64,000 nucleotides of DNA from Marinobacter koreensis (GTDB lineage: Bacteria; Pseudomonadota; Gammaproteobacteria; Pseudomonadales; Oleiphilaceae): positions 62,001-126,000 of the forward strand of contig NZ_JAKZAJ010000004.1 of NCBI RefSeq assembly GCF_023156285.1, given 5' to 3'. Numbering within the stretch: position 1 is the first letter of the stretch; every line of letters begins with the position of its first letter. Positions 1 through 8,015 of this stretch are shown here, piece by piece. The position numbers and the translations under genes were made by a program. The notes under the pieces were generated by a model. The model was not told the origin of the DNA. It made no database searches and saw only the letters and a program-made list of their open reading frames with translations.

Positions 1-54
1 CGCTTGCCCGACCGGGGTCGGACCGCTTATATTTCCTTCGCAGCGAAAGCAAAT

Positions 55-128
55 GCGGGTGTAGCTCAATGGTAGAGCAGAGGCTTCCCAAGCCTACGAC
101 GAGGGTTCGATTCCCTTCACCCGCTCCA
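55..128 (+). tRNA. tRNA-Gly (anticodon CCC)
   Basis: The sequence folds as a complete cloverleaf. The acceptor arms GCGGGTG and CACCCGC pair perfectly, the D stem is GCTC/GAGC, the anticodon loop is TTCCCAA (anticodon CCC, reading GGG codons), and the T arm contains TTCGATT. The discriminator is T and the CCA tail is encoded. It closely resembles the gammaproteobacterial tRNA-Gly(CCC) as I recall it. One oddity is that the outermost anticodon-stem pair appears as a G-A mismatch. No second tRNA or integrase is visible beside it. Confidence 0.95.
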
Positions 129-189
129 GCCTGATGCCGCCGGACCTTTGATACAGACTTTAACGGATTAGGGCCAGCAGGAACCAGTG

Positions 190-219
190 TTGACAGGCAT
201 CAAAGCATTTCCGGATAGT
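190..219 (+). promoter_or_regulatory. Possible sigma-70 promoter for the DUF411/CcdA gene set
   Basis: A perfect TTGACA at 190-195 is followed 18 nt later by GATAGT at 214-219, which matches four of six -10 positions. It lies about 100 nt upstream of the first gene of the set, and the stretch 129-320 holds no gene. The spacing and weak -10 make this tentative. Confidence 0.3.
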
Positions 220-320
220 CCGGGTACTATTGACCTGTGAGTAACTACAACCTGTACCGTGTGTGATCGATATAGTCCCGGGTAGGGTTTGCGGATTCTG
301 GTTTCGGAAACGTTCACTAT

Positions 321-698
321 ATGACGCTTAGCCGGATTGTCACAGTGCTTCTAATGGTTCTCATGTTGGTGAGCGGCCCCTCTGTCGGCGCAATTCCTGG
401 TCACGGCGGTCTGCAGTATGCCTCTGCCACTGTGTCGGAAGGGCCGGATTGCGGAACTCAGGTAGCGATGATGGGCGCTTCCGGTCAGCTGATGGCGGGT
501 GGCTGCGGGAGTGTTGCGCAATCCCACTGCATGATCAGCGTTCAGCAGTGCACGAGCCTTCCGGTCGCCAGCTTGCCCTCCCCTCTGCACCTACCTTCTG
601 AATCCTCGGTGGTTCGCCGGCTTTTCCCGCATACAGCAATCCTTTACCAAAGTCCCCTGCTGGACGTTCTGACGCCTCCTCCTGATCTCCTTTCCTGA
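321..698 (+). CDS. Small secreted protein of unknown function beside metal/redox genes
   Basis: This 125-residue protein starts with a clear signal peptide: the basic MTLSR segment, a hydrophobic run, and a likely cleavage near VGA at residues 22-24. The mature part carries four cysteines, several methionines and one Cys-His-less GGCGS segment, and ends in a proline/leucine-rich tail. I do not recognise a family. Cys/Met-containing small periplasmic proteins often accompany copper-handling genes, and the next two genes (DUF411 and CcdA-like) fit that setting, so a role in periplasmic metal or thiol handling is an inference from neighbours only. It ends 106 nt before the DUF411 start and is on the same strand, so co-transcription is plausible. 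Confidence 0.6.
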   Translation: MTLSRIVTVLLMVLMLVSGPSVGAIPGHGGLQYASATVSEGPDCGTQVAMMGASGQLMAGGCGSVAQSHCMISVQQCTSLPVASLPSPLHLPSESSVVRRLFPHTAILYQSPLLDVLTPPPDLLS

Positions 699-804
699 AT
701 ACCAGTGTGTTCCAGGACTGAGCGATTCTGCTCAGACCATCATTGACTGTGTTTCCACCCGTGTGTCGGAAACGGCACGACGGTTTTTATTTGAGGAGAT
801 CACT

Positions 805-1320
805 ATGAAATTTCAAACGACTCTGGGCCTGACTGCCCTCGTCATTGGCGTATTCGCCATCGGATATCGGCTCCAGGCCGCGAGTTTCGGCGACGAAGTT
901 TCTCCGACTGCGTCTGCCCCTGTGGCGGAAGGGCCGGCCATGACCGTCTTTAAAAGCCCGACCTGTTCCTGCTGCGCCCGCTGGGTGGATGATGCGAAAA
1001 ACGCTGGCTTTGACCTGACGGTGAAAAACACCAACGACATGAACCGCATCAAGGCCGAATACGGAGTGCCACAGACCATGATGTCCTGCCACACCGCCGT
1101 CGTGGATGGCGTTGTGATCGAGGGCCATGTGCCGATGGAGGATATCCGTGCATATCTGACCAATGGCACCTACCCGCTGGGCGACCGCACCATCGGTATT
1201 GCAGTCCCGGGTATGCCGCAGGGCTCGCCGGGTATGGAGACCGGACGACAGGACAACTTTGAGGTTGTGGCGTTTGCACCCCGCGGACACACCAAAGTCC
1301 TGAAGCGTTACGAGTTCTGA
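805..1320 (+). CDS. DUF411 family metal-binding protein
   Basis: The 171-residue product has an N-terminal membrane anchor or signal segment (about residues 5-22). The DUF411 core follows, with the cysteine motif SPTCSCCARW (C54, C56, C57) and a second conserved block TMMSCHTAVV containing C95. DUF411 proteins are small exported proteins thought to bind copper or other metals, and are often encoded in copper-resistance loci. The ATG at 805 is chosen because GAGGAG lies just upstream; an in-frame start at 763 lacks such a site. The stop codon is one base from the start of the CcdA-like gene, which implies translational coupling. A thiol reductase pair is the likely working unit: CcdA-type proteins pass electrons across the membrane to periplasmic cysteines. 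Confidence 0.85.
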   Translation: MKFQTTLGLTALVIGVFAIGYRLQAASFGDEVSPTASAPVAEGPAMTVFKSPTCSCCARWVDDAKNAGFDLTVKNTNDMNRIKAEYGVPQTMMSCHTAVVDGVVIEGHVPMEDIRAYLTNGTYPLGDRTIGIAVPGMPQGSPGMETGRQDNFEVVAFAPRGHTKVLKRYEF

Positions 1321-1321
1321 T

Positions 1322-2044
1322 ATGCCGGATCTTGCCACCTGGGGTGTCATGGCTGCGTTTCTGGGCGGACTGCTGTCATTCCTTTCCCCCTGCACACTGT
1401 CGCTGGTGCCCGGCTATCTGTCCGTGGTTACCGGCGGCGCTGTCCATGAAAGCGAAAATCGCCTGAAGGCGTTCTGGCTGAGCTTCTGTTTCGTCCTCGG
1501 ATTCAGCGTTATTTTCATTGCCCTCGGTGCGAGCGCCAGCCTGCTGGGCCAGTGGCTGAGGGTGTACCGCGAGGAGGCTAATCTTGTAGCGGGGTTGCTG
1601 ATCGTCCTGATGGGCCTGTTCATGCTTGGCTGGTGGAGTATGCCGGCACTGCAACGGGACTGGCGCTTCGGACACACCCTGGAGGGCGGGCGGCCAACCG
1701 CGGCCTTCCTTCTGGGGCTTGCGTTTGCTATTGGCTGGACGCCCTGCATCGGTCCGATTCTCGGAGCCATACTGGCCCTGAGCTCAACACAGGCGAACGC
1801 AGAGACCGGTATCGTCTATCTGGCCATGTACTCGGTTGGACTGGCGATCCCGTTTCTGGGAACGTCGCTGTTCATCGAGCATTTCCGGGTAAGGTTGCGC
1901 CGGTTTGGCCACTGGAGCCGGTATCTGCGGATGTTTGCGGGTGCGGTGCTGGTATTGATGGGCGTATTGGTGATTACCGGACAGATGACCCGGTTCGCGA
2001 CCTGGATGCTATCGGCCTTTCCCATACTGGGGACGCTCGGGTAG
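1322..2044 (+). CDS. CcdA/DsbD-like transmembrane thiol-electron transporter
   Basis: The 240-residue protein is almost entirely hydrophobic, with about six membrane segments. It has the two half-repeats typical of the CcdA/DsbD core, each with a proline-cysteine motif: FLSPC near residues 20-24 and GWTPC near 138-142. These cysteines carry reducing equivalents from cytoplasmic thioredoxin across the inner membrane. The gene begins one base after the DUF411 stop. With no cytochrome c maturation genes nearby, I infer that it serves the DUF411 protein rather than cytochrome c assembly. The family is confident; the substrate is inferred. Confidence 0.85.
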   Translation: MPDLATWGVMAAFLGGLLSFLSPCTLSLVPGYLSVVTGGAVHESENRLKAFWLSFCFVLGFSVIFIALGASASLLGQWLRVYREEANLVAGLLIVLMGLFMLGWWSMPALQRDWRFGHTLEGGRPTAAFLLGLAFAIGWTPCIGPILGAILALSSTQANAETGIVYLAMYSVGLAIPFLGTSLFIEHFRVRLRRFGHWSRYLRMFAGAVLVLMGVLVITGQMTRFATWMLSAFPILGTLG

Positions 2045-2048
2045 ACGC

Positions 2049-2088
2049 TGACTCCACCGTACGGAGTTCATCTCCGTCGATGGAGTCA
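2049..2088. terminator. Nested hairpin between convergent genes
   Basis: An outer pair of 8-nt arms (TGACTCCA at 2049-2056, TGGAGTCA at 2081-2088) encloses an inner hairpin ACGGAG/CTCCGT with a TTCAT loop (2061-2077). It sits just after the CcdA-like stop and before the DUF302 stop on the other strand, so it probably ends transcription from both sides. There is no long T-run. Confidence 0.5.
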
Positions 2089-2105
2089 TTTATCCCGGGC
2101 TCCGT

Positions 2106-2492
2106 TTATACCGCTTCGACCACTTTCGAGAGCATGTCCCGCACCTGGCCGGCAACCTCTTTGAGGGCGTCGTTGTCGATGGCTGACATGGAAGCAACGG
2201 GGTCAATGGCGCTCACTTCAACGCCGCCCTGGACTTCCCGCAGGATGACATTGCACGGAAGCATGGAACCGACCCTGGGCTCCAGTCCGATGGCTTCCCA
2301 GGCCATGGTGGGGTTGCAGGCGCCGAGGATTCGGTAGGCGGACATGTCCTTGTCCAGCTTCTTCTTCATGGTGGCTTTGACGTCAATCTCGGTAAGAACG
2401 CCGAAACCATGATCGGCGAGGGCCTTGCGTGCCCGCTCGTCGACCGTGTCAAAATCTGCGTCGGTAATTGTCCGGTTCATCGTGTAGGACAT
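2106..2492 (-). CDS. DUF302 family protein
   Basis: This is a 128-residue soluble protein of the DUF302 family. Recognisable blocks are the N-terminal FDTVDERARKALADHGFGVL segment, then YRILGACNP and LPCNVILRE, the last two each holding a conserved cysteine. DUF302 proteins are common in sulfur, thiol and metal loci, but their biochemical role is not settled. A good Shine-Dalgarno (GGGAGG) precedes the ATG. It is the last of four consecutive minus-strand genes, 51 nt after the small membrane protein gene. The function is unknown. Confidence 0.8.
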   Translation of the reverse strand: MSYTMNRTITDADFDTVDERARKALADHGFGVLTEIDVKATMKKKLDKDMSAYRILGACNPTMAWEAIGLEPRVGSMLPCNVILREVQGGVEVSAIDPVASMSAIDNDALKEVAGQVRDMLSKVVEAV

Positions 2493-2543
2493 GAAACCTC
2501 CCAGTTTGAGAATGCGAACCGCAACGGGTTTCCGTCGGGCGGT

Positions 2544-2771
2544 TCAGTTTGATGGATCGGTCCGTTTGTCGATCGGCCATTCGGCAAATGCGAGAAAATA
2601 CAGCAACCCGAGGTTCACCAGTGGAACAAGCGTCAGCAGGCTGAGCCATCCGGAAAAACCGGCACGCTGGCAAATCCGCCAGACCGGCACCACGATAAAA
2701 ACGGCGATCAGCAGAGGCCAGAAACCATGGCCGGCAAACAGTGTCATGCCGAACGTTGAGTCTCCCATCAT
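2544..2771 (-). CDS. Small two-helix membrane protein
   Basis: The 75-residue protein has two hydrophobic stretches (about 8-30 and 41-62) and an acidic/basic tail (KRTDPSN). The GFSGWLSLL segment resembles small DUF805-like or other two-helix inner-membrane proteins, but I cannot assign a family firmly. A strong AAAGGAG site sits upstream of the first of two adjacent ATG codons. It starts 14 nt after the APC permease stop, so it probably belongs to the same transcript. Confidence 0.6.
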   Translation of the reverse strand: MMGDSTFGMTLFAGHGFWPLLIAVFIVVPVWRICQRAGFSGWLSLLTLVPLVNLGLLYFLAFAEWPIDKRTDPSN

Positions 2772-2785
2772 GAGCTGTGCTCCTT

Positions 2786-4162
2786 TTACGGTGAGGATTT
2801 TCCATGCTGGTGGGCGTGGGACCTTTGTTGATTATCGGTGGCGACCGCACGGGTGGTGCCCAGAAACCAGGCTTCGGCGATGGCAAGTACCATCATGGTT
2901 ACCGCGGCAACGGCCAGGACGAATGGGTCGGTCGTCAATTTGACCCAGACAAAGCCTCCCAGTGCCAACAGGTCCAGCACGATCGCTGTTGCGGGAATCC
3001 AGGGGCGAGCTTTCACGGCGTCGCGGAGGTGACGGAGAACGCCCCAGTGAATCGCAATGTCCATGATCAGATAAAAAATGATACCGAGGGCCGCAATGCG
3101 GGAAAGATCAAAAAACGCCGTCAGGACAAGGCCCAGTACCACGGTGTAGACCAGCGTGTGTTTCTGGATACTGCCGGGCATGCCAAAGTGACTGTGGGGA
3201 ACCAGCTTCATTTCGGTCAGCATTGCCAGCATCCGTGACACGGCGAAAATGCTGGCGAGGATCCCGCCGGCCGTGGCGGTCATGGCAATTATTACGGTGA
3301 ACCAGACGCCATAATCGCCCAGGGCCGGCCGAGCTGCTGCGGCGAGCGAATAGTTCCGGGTTTTGATGATCTCGGCCAGTGAGAGATTGCTCGACACCGC
3401 AAACCCCACCAGGGTGTAAATGAGGACGCAGGCCGCAATCGAGATGATAATGGCCCGGCCTACGTTCCGGTGAGGATCTTTTACCTCCGAGCCGCTGTTG
3501 GTAATGGTTGTGAAGCCCTTGAAGGCCAGGATGCCCAACGCGGTTGCGCCCAGGAACGCGCCTGCGGTACCGGCATTCTGTTCAGTGCCGGCGGGGATGT
3601 GGAGGGACAGGCTGTCCGCAATCCAGACCCCGACGAGGCCAAAGGCGAGAATGCCTCCGATTTTGAGAACGCCGATAAAAGACGCCACTTTCTGGATCAG
3701 CTGATTGCCCAGCAGATTGATGATGAAGGCGGCCAGTATCAGGGATACCCCGAGAATTGAAATCATCTGGCCACTGCGATCGCCGCCAAACAGCTGCATG
3801 GTGTAGGAGCCGAAGGTTCGCGCCAGGAAGCTCTGGGCGATCACCATGGAAAAATACATGAGCAGGGCGTTGAAGGCGGTCGCCAGACTGTGGCCATACG
3901 CCTTGTGGAGGTACATGCCAATGCCGCCCGCTGACGGATAGGCATTGGAAATCTTCACGTAGGAGTAGGCACTGAAGCTGACAATGACGGCGGCTGCAAG
4001 AAATGCGAGGGGAAAGAGCGCACCGGTCATCTGGGCCATCTGACCGGTGAGGGCGAAAATGCCGGCACCAATCATGACGCCGGTGCCCAGCATGACCGTT
4101 CCCGGCAGGGTCAGACTGCCGGGCTGGTAGTGGGTCGTCCTGTCATCTCCCTGATGGTTCAC
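2786..4162 (-). CDS. APC superfamily amino acid permease
   Basis: This is an integral membrane permease of about 458 residues with roughly 12 helices. Helix 1 carries the APC signature GTGVMIGAGIFALTGQ, the unwound substrate- and ion-binding segment of this superfamily. The SAGGIGMYL block in helix 3 and the AFKGFTTITN block in helix 6 also fit. I chose the GTG at 4162 (AGGA seven bases upstream), which leaves 11 nt to the upstream gene's stop; an in-frame TTG at 4207 would overlap that gene. The C-terminus is histidine- and glutamine-rich (HAHQHGKSSP). The substrate cannot be told from sequence. Confidence 0.88.
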   Translation of the reverse strand: MNHQGDDRTTHYQPGSLTLPGTVMLGTGVMIGAGIFALTGQMAQMTGALFPLAFLAAAVIVSFSAYSYVKISNAYPSAGGIGMYLHKAYGHSLATAFNALLMYFSMVIAQSFLARTFGSYTMQLFGGDRSGQMISILGVSLILAAFIINLLGNQLIQKVASFIGVLKIGGILAFGLVGVWIADSLSLHIPAGTEQNAGTAGAFLGATALGILAFKGFTTITNSGSEVKDPHRNVGRAIIISIAACVLIYTLVGFAVSSNLSLAEIIKTRNYSLAAAARPALGDYGVWFTVIIAMTATAGGILASIFAVSRMLAMLTEMKLVPHSHFGMPGSIQKHTLVYTVVLGLVLTAFFDLSRIAALGIIFYLIMDIAIHWGVLRHLRDAVKARPWIPATAIVLDLLALGGFVWVKLTTDPFVLAVAAVTMMVLAIAEAWFLGTTRAVATDNQQRSHAHQHGKSSP

Positions 4163-4173
4163 TGAGAATCCTG

Positions 4174-4527
4174 TTATTTCTTCATGGGTGGAATTTTTGA
4201 ACAACAAAAAGGCTCGTGGCTGGCGTTGGCCCGGACGTTGTCATCGGTAAAGCGATACCAGGCAAGTTTCCTGCGTGTCCACCAGCCGTTTCTCAGCTCT
4301 CCCCCATGGGCCTGAATCAAATCCAGCAACTCATCGGTGGACCAGTGGGTGCCATCGTAGGTGACCTTTAGCTGATGCCCTGACTCGAGTTCTGCAAAGT
4401 CGATACACGGATGGTGATTCAACTCCTGGATGAAATCCTCCCACTCGCTCTCCGAAAGACCATCAACCGTGAGTTTCCGTTTCAGCAAAAAGGCTTCCTG
4501 GCTGGTCGGTTTGTGAGCTTTTGCCAT
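4174..4527 (-). CDS. Hypothetical protein with a ferredoxin-like (HMA-like) fold pattern
   Basis: The 117-residue soluble protein begins after a strong GGAGG site. Residues 15-75 alternate in a beta-alpha-beta-beta-alpha-beta pattern (KRKLTVDGLSE..., CIDFAELES, HQLKVTYDGTHW, ELLDLIQAHG). This recalls heavy-metal-associated domains, but the CxxC metal motif is absent. The C-terminal third is basic and aromatic (WWTRRKLAWYRF). It is the first gene of the minus-strand group with the APC permease, so it may modulate that transporter. The fold is my reading of the pattern, not a firm match. Confidence 0.6.
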   Translation of the reverse strand: MAKAHKPTSQEAFLLKRKLTVDGLSESEWEDFIQELNHHPCIDFAELESGHQLKVTYDGTHWSTDELLDLIQAHGGELRNGWWTRRKLAWYRFTDDNVRANASHEPFCCSKIPPMKK

Positions 4528-4732
4528 GGTTATTCCTCCCGGCCTGGTGAATTTTCCATTATCTCAGCACACCAAACTGAATTGCGTCTGAAAACGCCGC
4601 AGGCAGAGGTGCTATGGTTTGATCTGCATCAATCAAGGCGTCGATAAGCCGAATTCCTGAATTTTTCAGGCAGAATTCAGGTGGAACGGCAACACTGTCG
4701 CATTTCCTGACCAAGGCAAAAGGACCCCGTAG

Positions 4733-5398
4733 ATGCGTTTACTGCTGGTGGAAGACGATCAACTGTTGGCGGAAGGCCTCGCGAGCCAGCTGGAGAAAGC
4801 CGGCTTCAGCGTTGATCGGGCCGAGTCGGTTCACGGCGCAACGATGCTGGGCAGCCAGGAGGAGTATCGAGTCTGCGTGCTGGATCTCGGATTACCGGAT
4901 GGGAACGGCCTGGACCTGCTCCGCCAGTGGCGTGAGAACCGTGTGGCCTTTCCGGTGCTTATCCTGACGGCAAGAGGCGACTGGAAAGACAAAGTGAGCG
5001 GATTGAAAGCCGGTGCGGACGATTACCTGGCCAAACCCTTCCAGACCGAGGAATTGATTGCGCGGCTGCATGCCATTGTCCGGCGCAGCGAAGGTCGCGT
5101 TCTGTCCACACTGAGGGCAGGTACCATCGAGTTGGATGAAAACCGCCAGATGGTCCGAGTGAGCGACGGTACCGAGCACAGCCTCACGGGAACCGAATTT
5201 CGTCTGCTTCGATGCCTCATGAGCCGTCCCGGCCATGTTTTCTCGAAGGAGCAGCTGATGGAGCAGCTTTATAACCTCAGTGACAATCCCACAGATAACG
5301 TGATCGAGGCCTACATCCGTCGGTTGAGGAAGCTGGTGGGCGCCAGTGCGATAAAAACCCGGCGAGGTCAGGGGTACCTGTTTGATGACGCTGTTTAG
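4733..5398 (+). CDS. PhoP-like response regulator (OmpR/PhoB family)
   Basis: The 221-residue protein has an N-terminal receiver domain with the acidic pair D8/D9, phospho-acceptor D51 in VLDLGLPDG, and the KPF lysine near residue 101. A winged-helix DNA-binding domain follows, ending RRGQGYLF. The overall pattern, including LTARGDWKDKV and QLYNLSDNPTDNVIEAYIRRLRK, is close to PhoP of enteric bacteria. The start is supported by AAAAGGA upstream. It overlaps the kinase gene by 14 nt, so the two form one operon. The stimulus may be divalent cations or cationic stress as in PhoPQ, but this is by family analogy only. Confidence 0.92.
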   Translation: MRLLLVEDDQLLAEGLASQLEKAGFSVDRAESVHGATMLGSQEEYRVCVLDLGLPDGNGLDLLRQWRENRVAFPVLILTARGDWKDKVSGLKAGADDYLAKPFQTEELIARLHAIVRRSEGRVLSTLRAGTIELDENRQMVRVSDGTEHSLTGTEFRLLRCLMSRPGHVFSKEQLMEQLYNLSDNPTDNVIEAYIRRLRKLVGASAIKTRRGQGYLFDDAV

Positions 5399-6752
5399 GA
5401 AGCCGGATTCGGTCCGGGGCATGCTCCTTGCCATTCTGCTCCCGGCAGGCATCGTGCTGATGGCCCTTGCCTGGTTTGTTCATGGCAGTCTGCTGGACAG
5501 GATGTCACGGGAGTTCGTGGAGGGACGGTTGCAGGACGAAGCGGCCTTTCTGGAGCACCAGTTGCGGGAATCCGGCGGCCGCACGGCCGCCCTGAAAACC
5601 GGAGGCTATTTCCAGGAAGTCTTCCACCATGGATTTGCTATCGCCTCCGGGGACGGTACTGTCGTTTATCCACGAGCCTGGGCGACACTACTGAAACCGC
5701 TGCTGAAATCGAGCCAGCCGGGGACCGTCCGGATACGGGACATGGAGGCCGGTGATGCCCCGTCGGATCTCCTGGCCTACCGTCGATCTTTTGCGATTGG
5801 CGATTCGCCGGTGACCGTCGTGGTGGCCGAGGATATGGCTGCGCTGGACAACAGCCAGGCCGAACTGCATGTATGGACGGCAGTGGTGTCGATCCTCCTG
5901 ATCATTCTGATGATCGGAAGTATCTGGCTGGGCATCACACTTTCCATGCGGCCGGTGGTGACACTCCGTGCTGCCCTCAGAAAACTCCAGGGCGGCGAAG
6001 TGTCGCGCATCAAGGTGGAGTGTCCCGAGGAGTTCCGACCGCTGGTCCAGCAGCTCAACCAGTTGCTCGATTCCCAGGATCAACGCCTTGAGCGCTCCCG
6101 GGAAGCCCTTGCCAACCTCTCCCATAGCGTGAAAACGCCCATCGCAGCGGTACGTCAAAGCCTGGAAGACACCGGGAAACCCCTGGATGATCGGTTGCGC
6201 CGGGAAATGGCATCCCGGCTCAGTGACATCGATCGTCAGCTTGAGGCGGAAATGCGGCGAAGCCGGTTCGCCGGCCCCCAGGTTGGCAAAAGTGCCTTCC
6301 CGGTATCCCAGGCCCGGGATCTCCTTTGGATGATGGGCCGCCTCTATCCCGATAAGTCCTTTGAGCTTTCTACCGATCTGACCCAGGAACGCCGCTGGCC
6401 GATCGAGGAGCATGATCTCAATGAAATACTCGGCAATCTGCTGGATAACGCCGGCAAGTGGTCGGACCGATGCGTCGAGCTGTGTTTATCCGAAACCCGG
6501 GAAAAGATGCAGATTGTCGTAAACGATGATGGTCCGGGAGTGGCCGAAGAAGCCCGTGAACAGCTGGGACGTCGTGGCTTGCGGCTGGACCAGCAAAGCA
6601 CCGGGCACGGACTGGGACTTGCTATCGTTATGGATATCGTCGCTCGGTATGGAGGACAGGCCGATTTCTTCACCAGCGCCGCTGGGGGCCTGGGGGCCAG
6701 GGTTGTGTTTCTTGCCCCCGGGTCATTTGCTCAATCGCATTCCCGTTGCTAG
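5385..6752 (+). CDS. PhoQ-like sensor histidine kinase
   Basis: The 455-residue kinase has a first membrane helix (about 14-33), a periplasmic sensor domain of about 130 residues, and a second helix (about 164-186). HAMP-like and dimerisation segments follow. The phospho-acceptor H247 lies in [11 protein letters not shown], an H-box form typical of PhoQ. The ATPase domain carries [14 protein letters not shown] (N box), DDGPGV (G1) and GHGLGLAIV (G2). ATG at 5385 is preferred over the TTG one codon earlier. nuoA starts only 52 nt after its stop on the same strand, so read-through into the complex I operon is possible. Confidence 0.92.
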   Translation: MTLFRKPDSVRGMLLAILLPAGIVLMALAWFVHGSLLDRMSREFVEGRLQDEAAFLEHQLRESGGRTAALKTGGYFQEVFHHGFAIASGDGTVVYPRAWATLLKPLLKSSQPGTVRIRDMEAGDAPSDLLAYRRSFAIGDSPVTVVVAEDMAALDNSQAELHVWTAVVSILLIILMIGSIWLGITLSMRPVVTLRAALRKLQGGEVSRIKVECPEEFRPLVQQLNQLLDSQDQRLERSREALANLSHSVKTPIAAVRQSLEDTGKPLDDRLRREMASRLSDIDRQLEAEMRRSRFAGPQVGKSAFPVSQARDLLWMMGRLYPDKSFELSTDLTQERRWPIEEHDLNEILGNLLDNAGKWSDRCVELCLSETREKMQIVVNDDGPGVAEEAREQLGRRGLRLDQQSTGHGLGLAIVMDIVARYGGQADFFTSAAGGLGARVVFLAPGSFAQSHSRC

Positions 6753-6804
6753 TTTTGAAACAGGTGGTTGGAAGCCTCCTCAGTCAAACGTTCAGAGGAA
6801 TCCC

Positions 6805-7215
6805 ATGTCGGAAACCGTGGCGAATGGCATTGCCGAGTACTGGGCCACTGGCTTTTTTGTCCTCGCAGTGGGTGGTCTTTGCGCCTTTATGGTCGGTGCA
6901 TCGAGCCTGCTGGGCGGGCGTAGTCATGGCATCAGCAAGACACTTCCCTTTGAATCCGGCATCCGAGGTGCCGGAAGTGCGCGCCAGCGTTTTTCGGTCA
7001 AATTCTATCTGGTGGCCATGTTGTTCGTGATCTTCGACATCGAGGCGGTTTTTCTCTTCGCCTGGTCGATTGTAATCCCGGACGTTGGCTGGACCGGTTT
7101 CTGGGGGGCTGCTGTGTTCATCTTTATCCTTCTGGCCGGTCTCATCTACGACAGCCGCACCGGCGCCCTCAACTGGGCCCCGCAACGCAGACGGTCCGGC
7201 AAAAGTACCGCCTGA
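6805..7215 (+). CDS. nuoA: NADH-quinone oxidoreductase subunit A
   Basis: The 136-residue membrane subunit of complex I has three helices. The conserved loop [20 protein letters not shown] precedes helix 2, and [12 protein letters not shown] carries the acidic residues of the quinone-channel region. AGAGGA upstream supports ATG 6805. It is the first gene of a complete nuoA-N series. NuoA helps form the junction between the membrane arm and the quinone-binding site. Confidence 0.97.
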   Translation: MSETVANGIAEYWATGFFVLAVGGLCAFMVGASSLLGGRSHGISKTLPFESGIRGAGSARQRFSVKFYLVAMLFVIFDIEAVFLFAWSIVIPDVGWTGFWGAAVFIFILLAGLIYDSRTGALNWAPQRRRSGKSTA

Positions 7216-7287
7216 CGACATTCGCCCGGGCGTTTCGGCCAGAGGCGAAGGCGCGCCGCGGCGCCCGAACAACACTGGAGGAATTCT

Positions 7288-7965
7288 ATGGCCTATACCC
7301 TGACCCGGGCCGAGGGTCCGACGGGAGGCGATGCCCGTTATCCGGTGGACCGTCGCAGCAAAGTCGAGGATCCGGTCAAGCAACAGCTTGAACGCAATGT
7401 GTTTACGGGCAGGTTGAGCGAAGTGCTGAATTCGGCGGTCAACTGGGGCCGCAAGAATTCCCTCTGGCCCTATAACTTCGGGCTCTCCTGCTGTTACGTG
7501 GAAATGACCACGGCGTTCACTTCGCCCCACGATATTGCCCGGTTCGGCTCGGAGGTGATTCGGGCCTCCCCCAGACAGGCGGACTTCATGGTTATTGCCG
7601 GTACCTGCTTCATCAAGATGGCGCCCGTGATCCAGCAACTGTACGACCAGATGCTGGAACCGAAATGGGTGATTTCCATGGGCTCCTGCGCCAATTCCGG
7701 GGGCATGTACGACATCTACTCCGTGGTCCAGGGCGTGGATAAATTTCTGCCGGTGGACGTCTATGTGCCCGGCTGCCCGCCCCGGCCGGAGGCGTTCCTG
7801 CAGGGCCTGCAACTGTTACAGGATTCGATCCAGGAAGAACGGCGCCCGCTGTCCTGGGTGGTGGGTGACCAGGGAGTGTATCGGGCTGAAATGCCCTCCC
7901 AACGGGAAAAATGGCGGGACCAGCGGATCCAGGCCACGGAACTGAGGACACCCGACAAGCTGTAA
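7288..7965 (+). CDS. nuoB: NADH-quinone oxidoreductase subunit B
   Basis: The 225-residue peripheral-arm subunit carries the N2 [4Fe-4S] cluster, the last electron carrier before quinone. Its ligands are visible as C68 and C69 (GLSCCYVEM), C134 (GSCANSGG) and C163 (PGCPPRPE). GGAGG is placed well upstream of the ATG. The length and C-terminus ([11 protein letters not shown]) match gammaproteobacterial NuoB. It follows nuoA by 72 nt. Confidence 0.98.
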   Translation: MAYTLTRAEGPTGGDARYPVDRRSKVEDPVKQQLERNVFTGRLSEVLNSAVNWGRKNSLWPYNFGLSCCYVEMTTAFTSPHDIARFGSEVIRASPRQADFMVIAGTCFIKMAPVIQQLYDQMLEPKWVISMGSCANSGGMYDIYSVVQGVDKFLPVDVYVPGCPPRPEAFLQGLQLLQDSIQEERRPLSWVVGDQGVYRAEMPSQREKWRDQRIQATELRTPDKL

Positions 7966-8015
7966 CAGTGTTAGCCGTCGTTTCACAACTGGCCATCAGG
8001 AGTTGAACCACGAGC

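Noticed and set aside
55..128. tRNA-Gly as an attachment site for a genomic island at the left edge.
   Set aside because: No integrase gene, no repeated tRNA 3' end downstream, and the following genes have ordinary composition.
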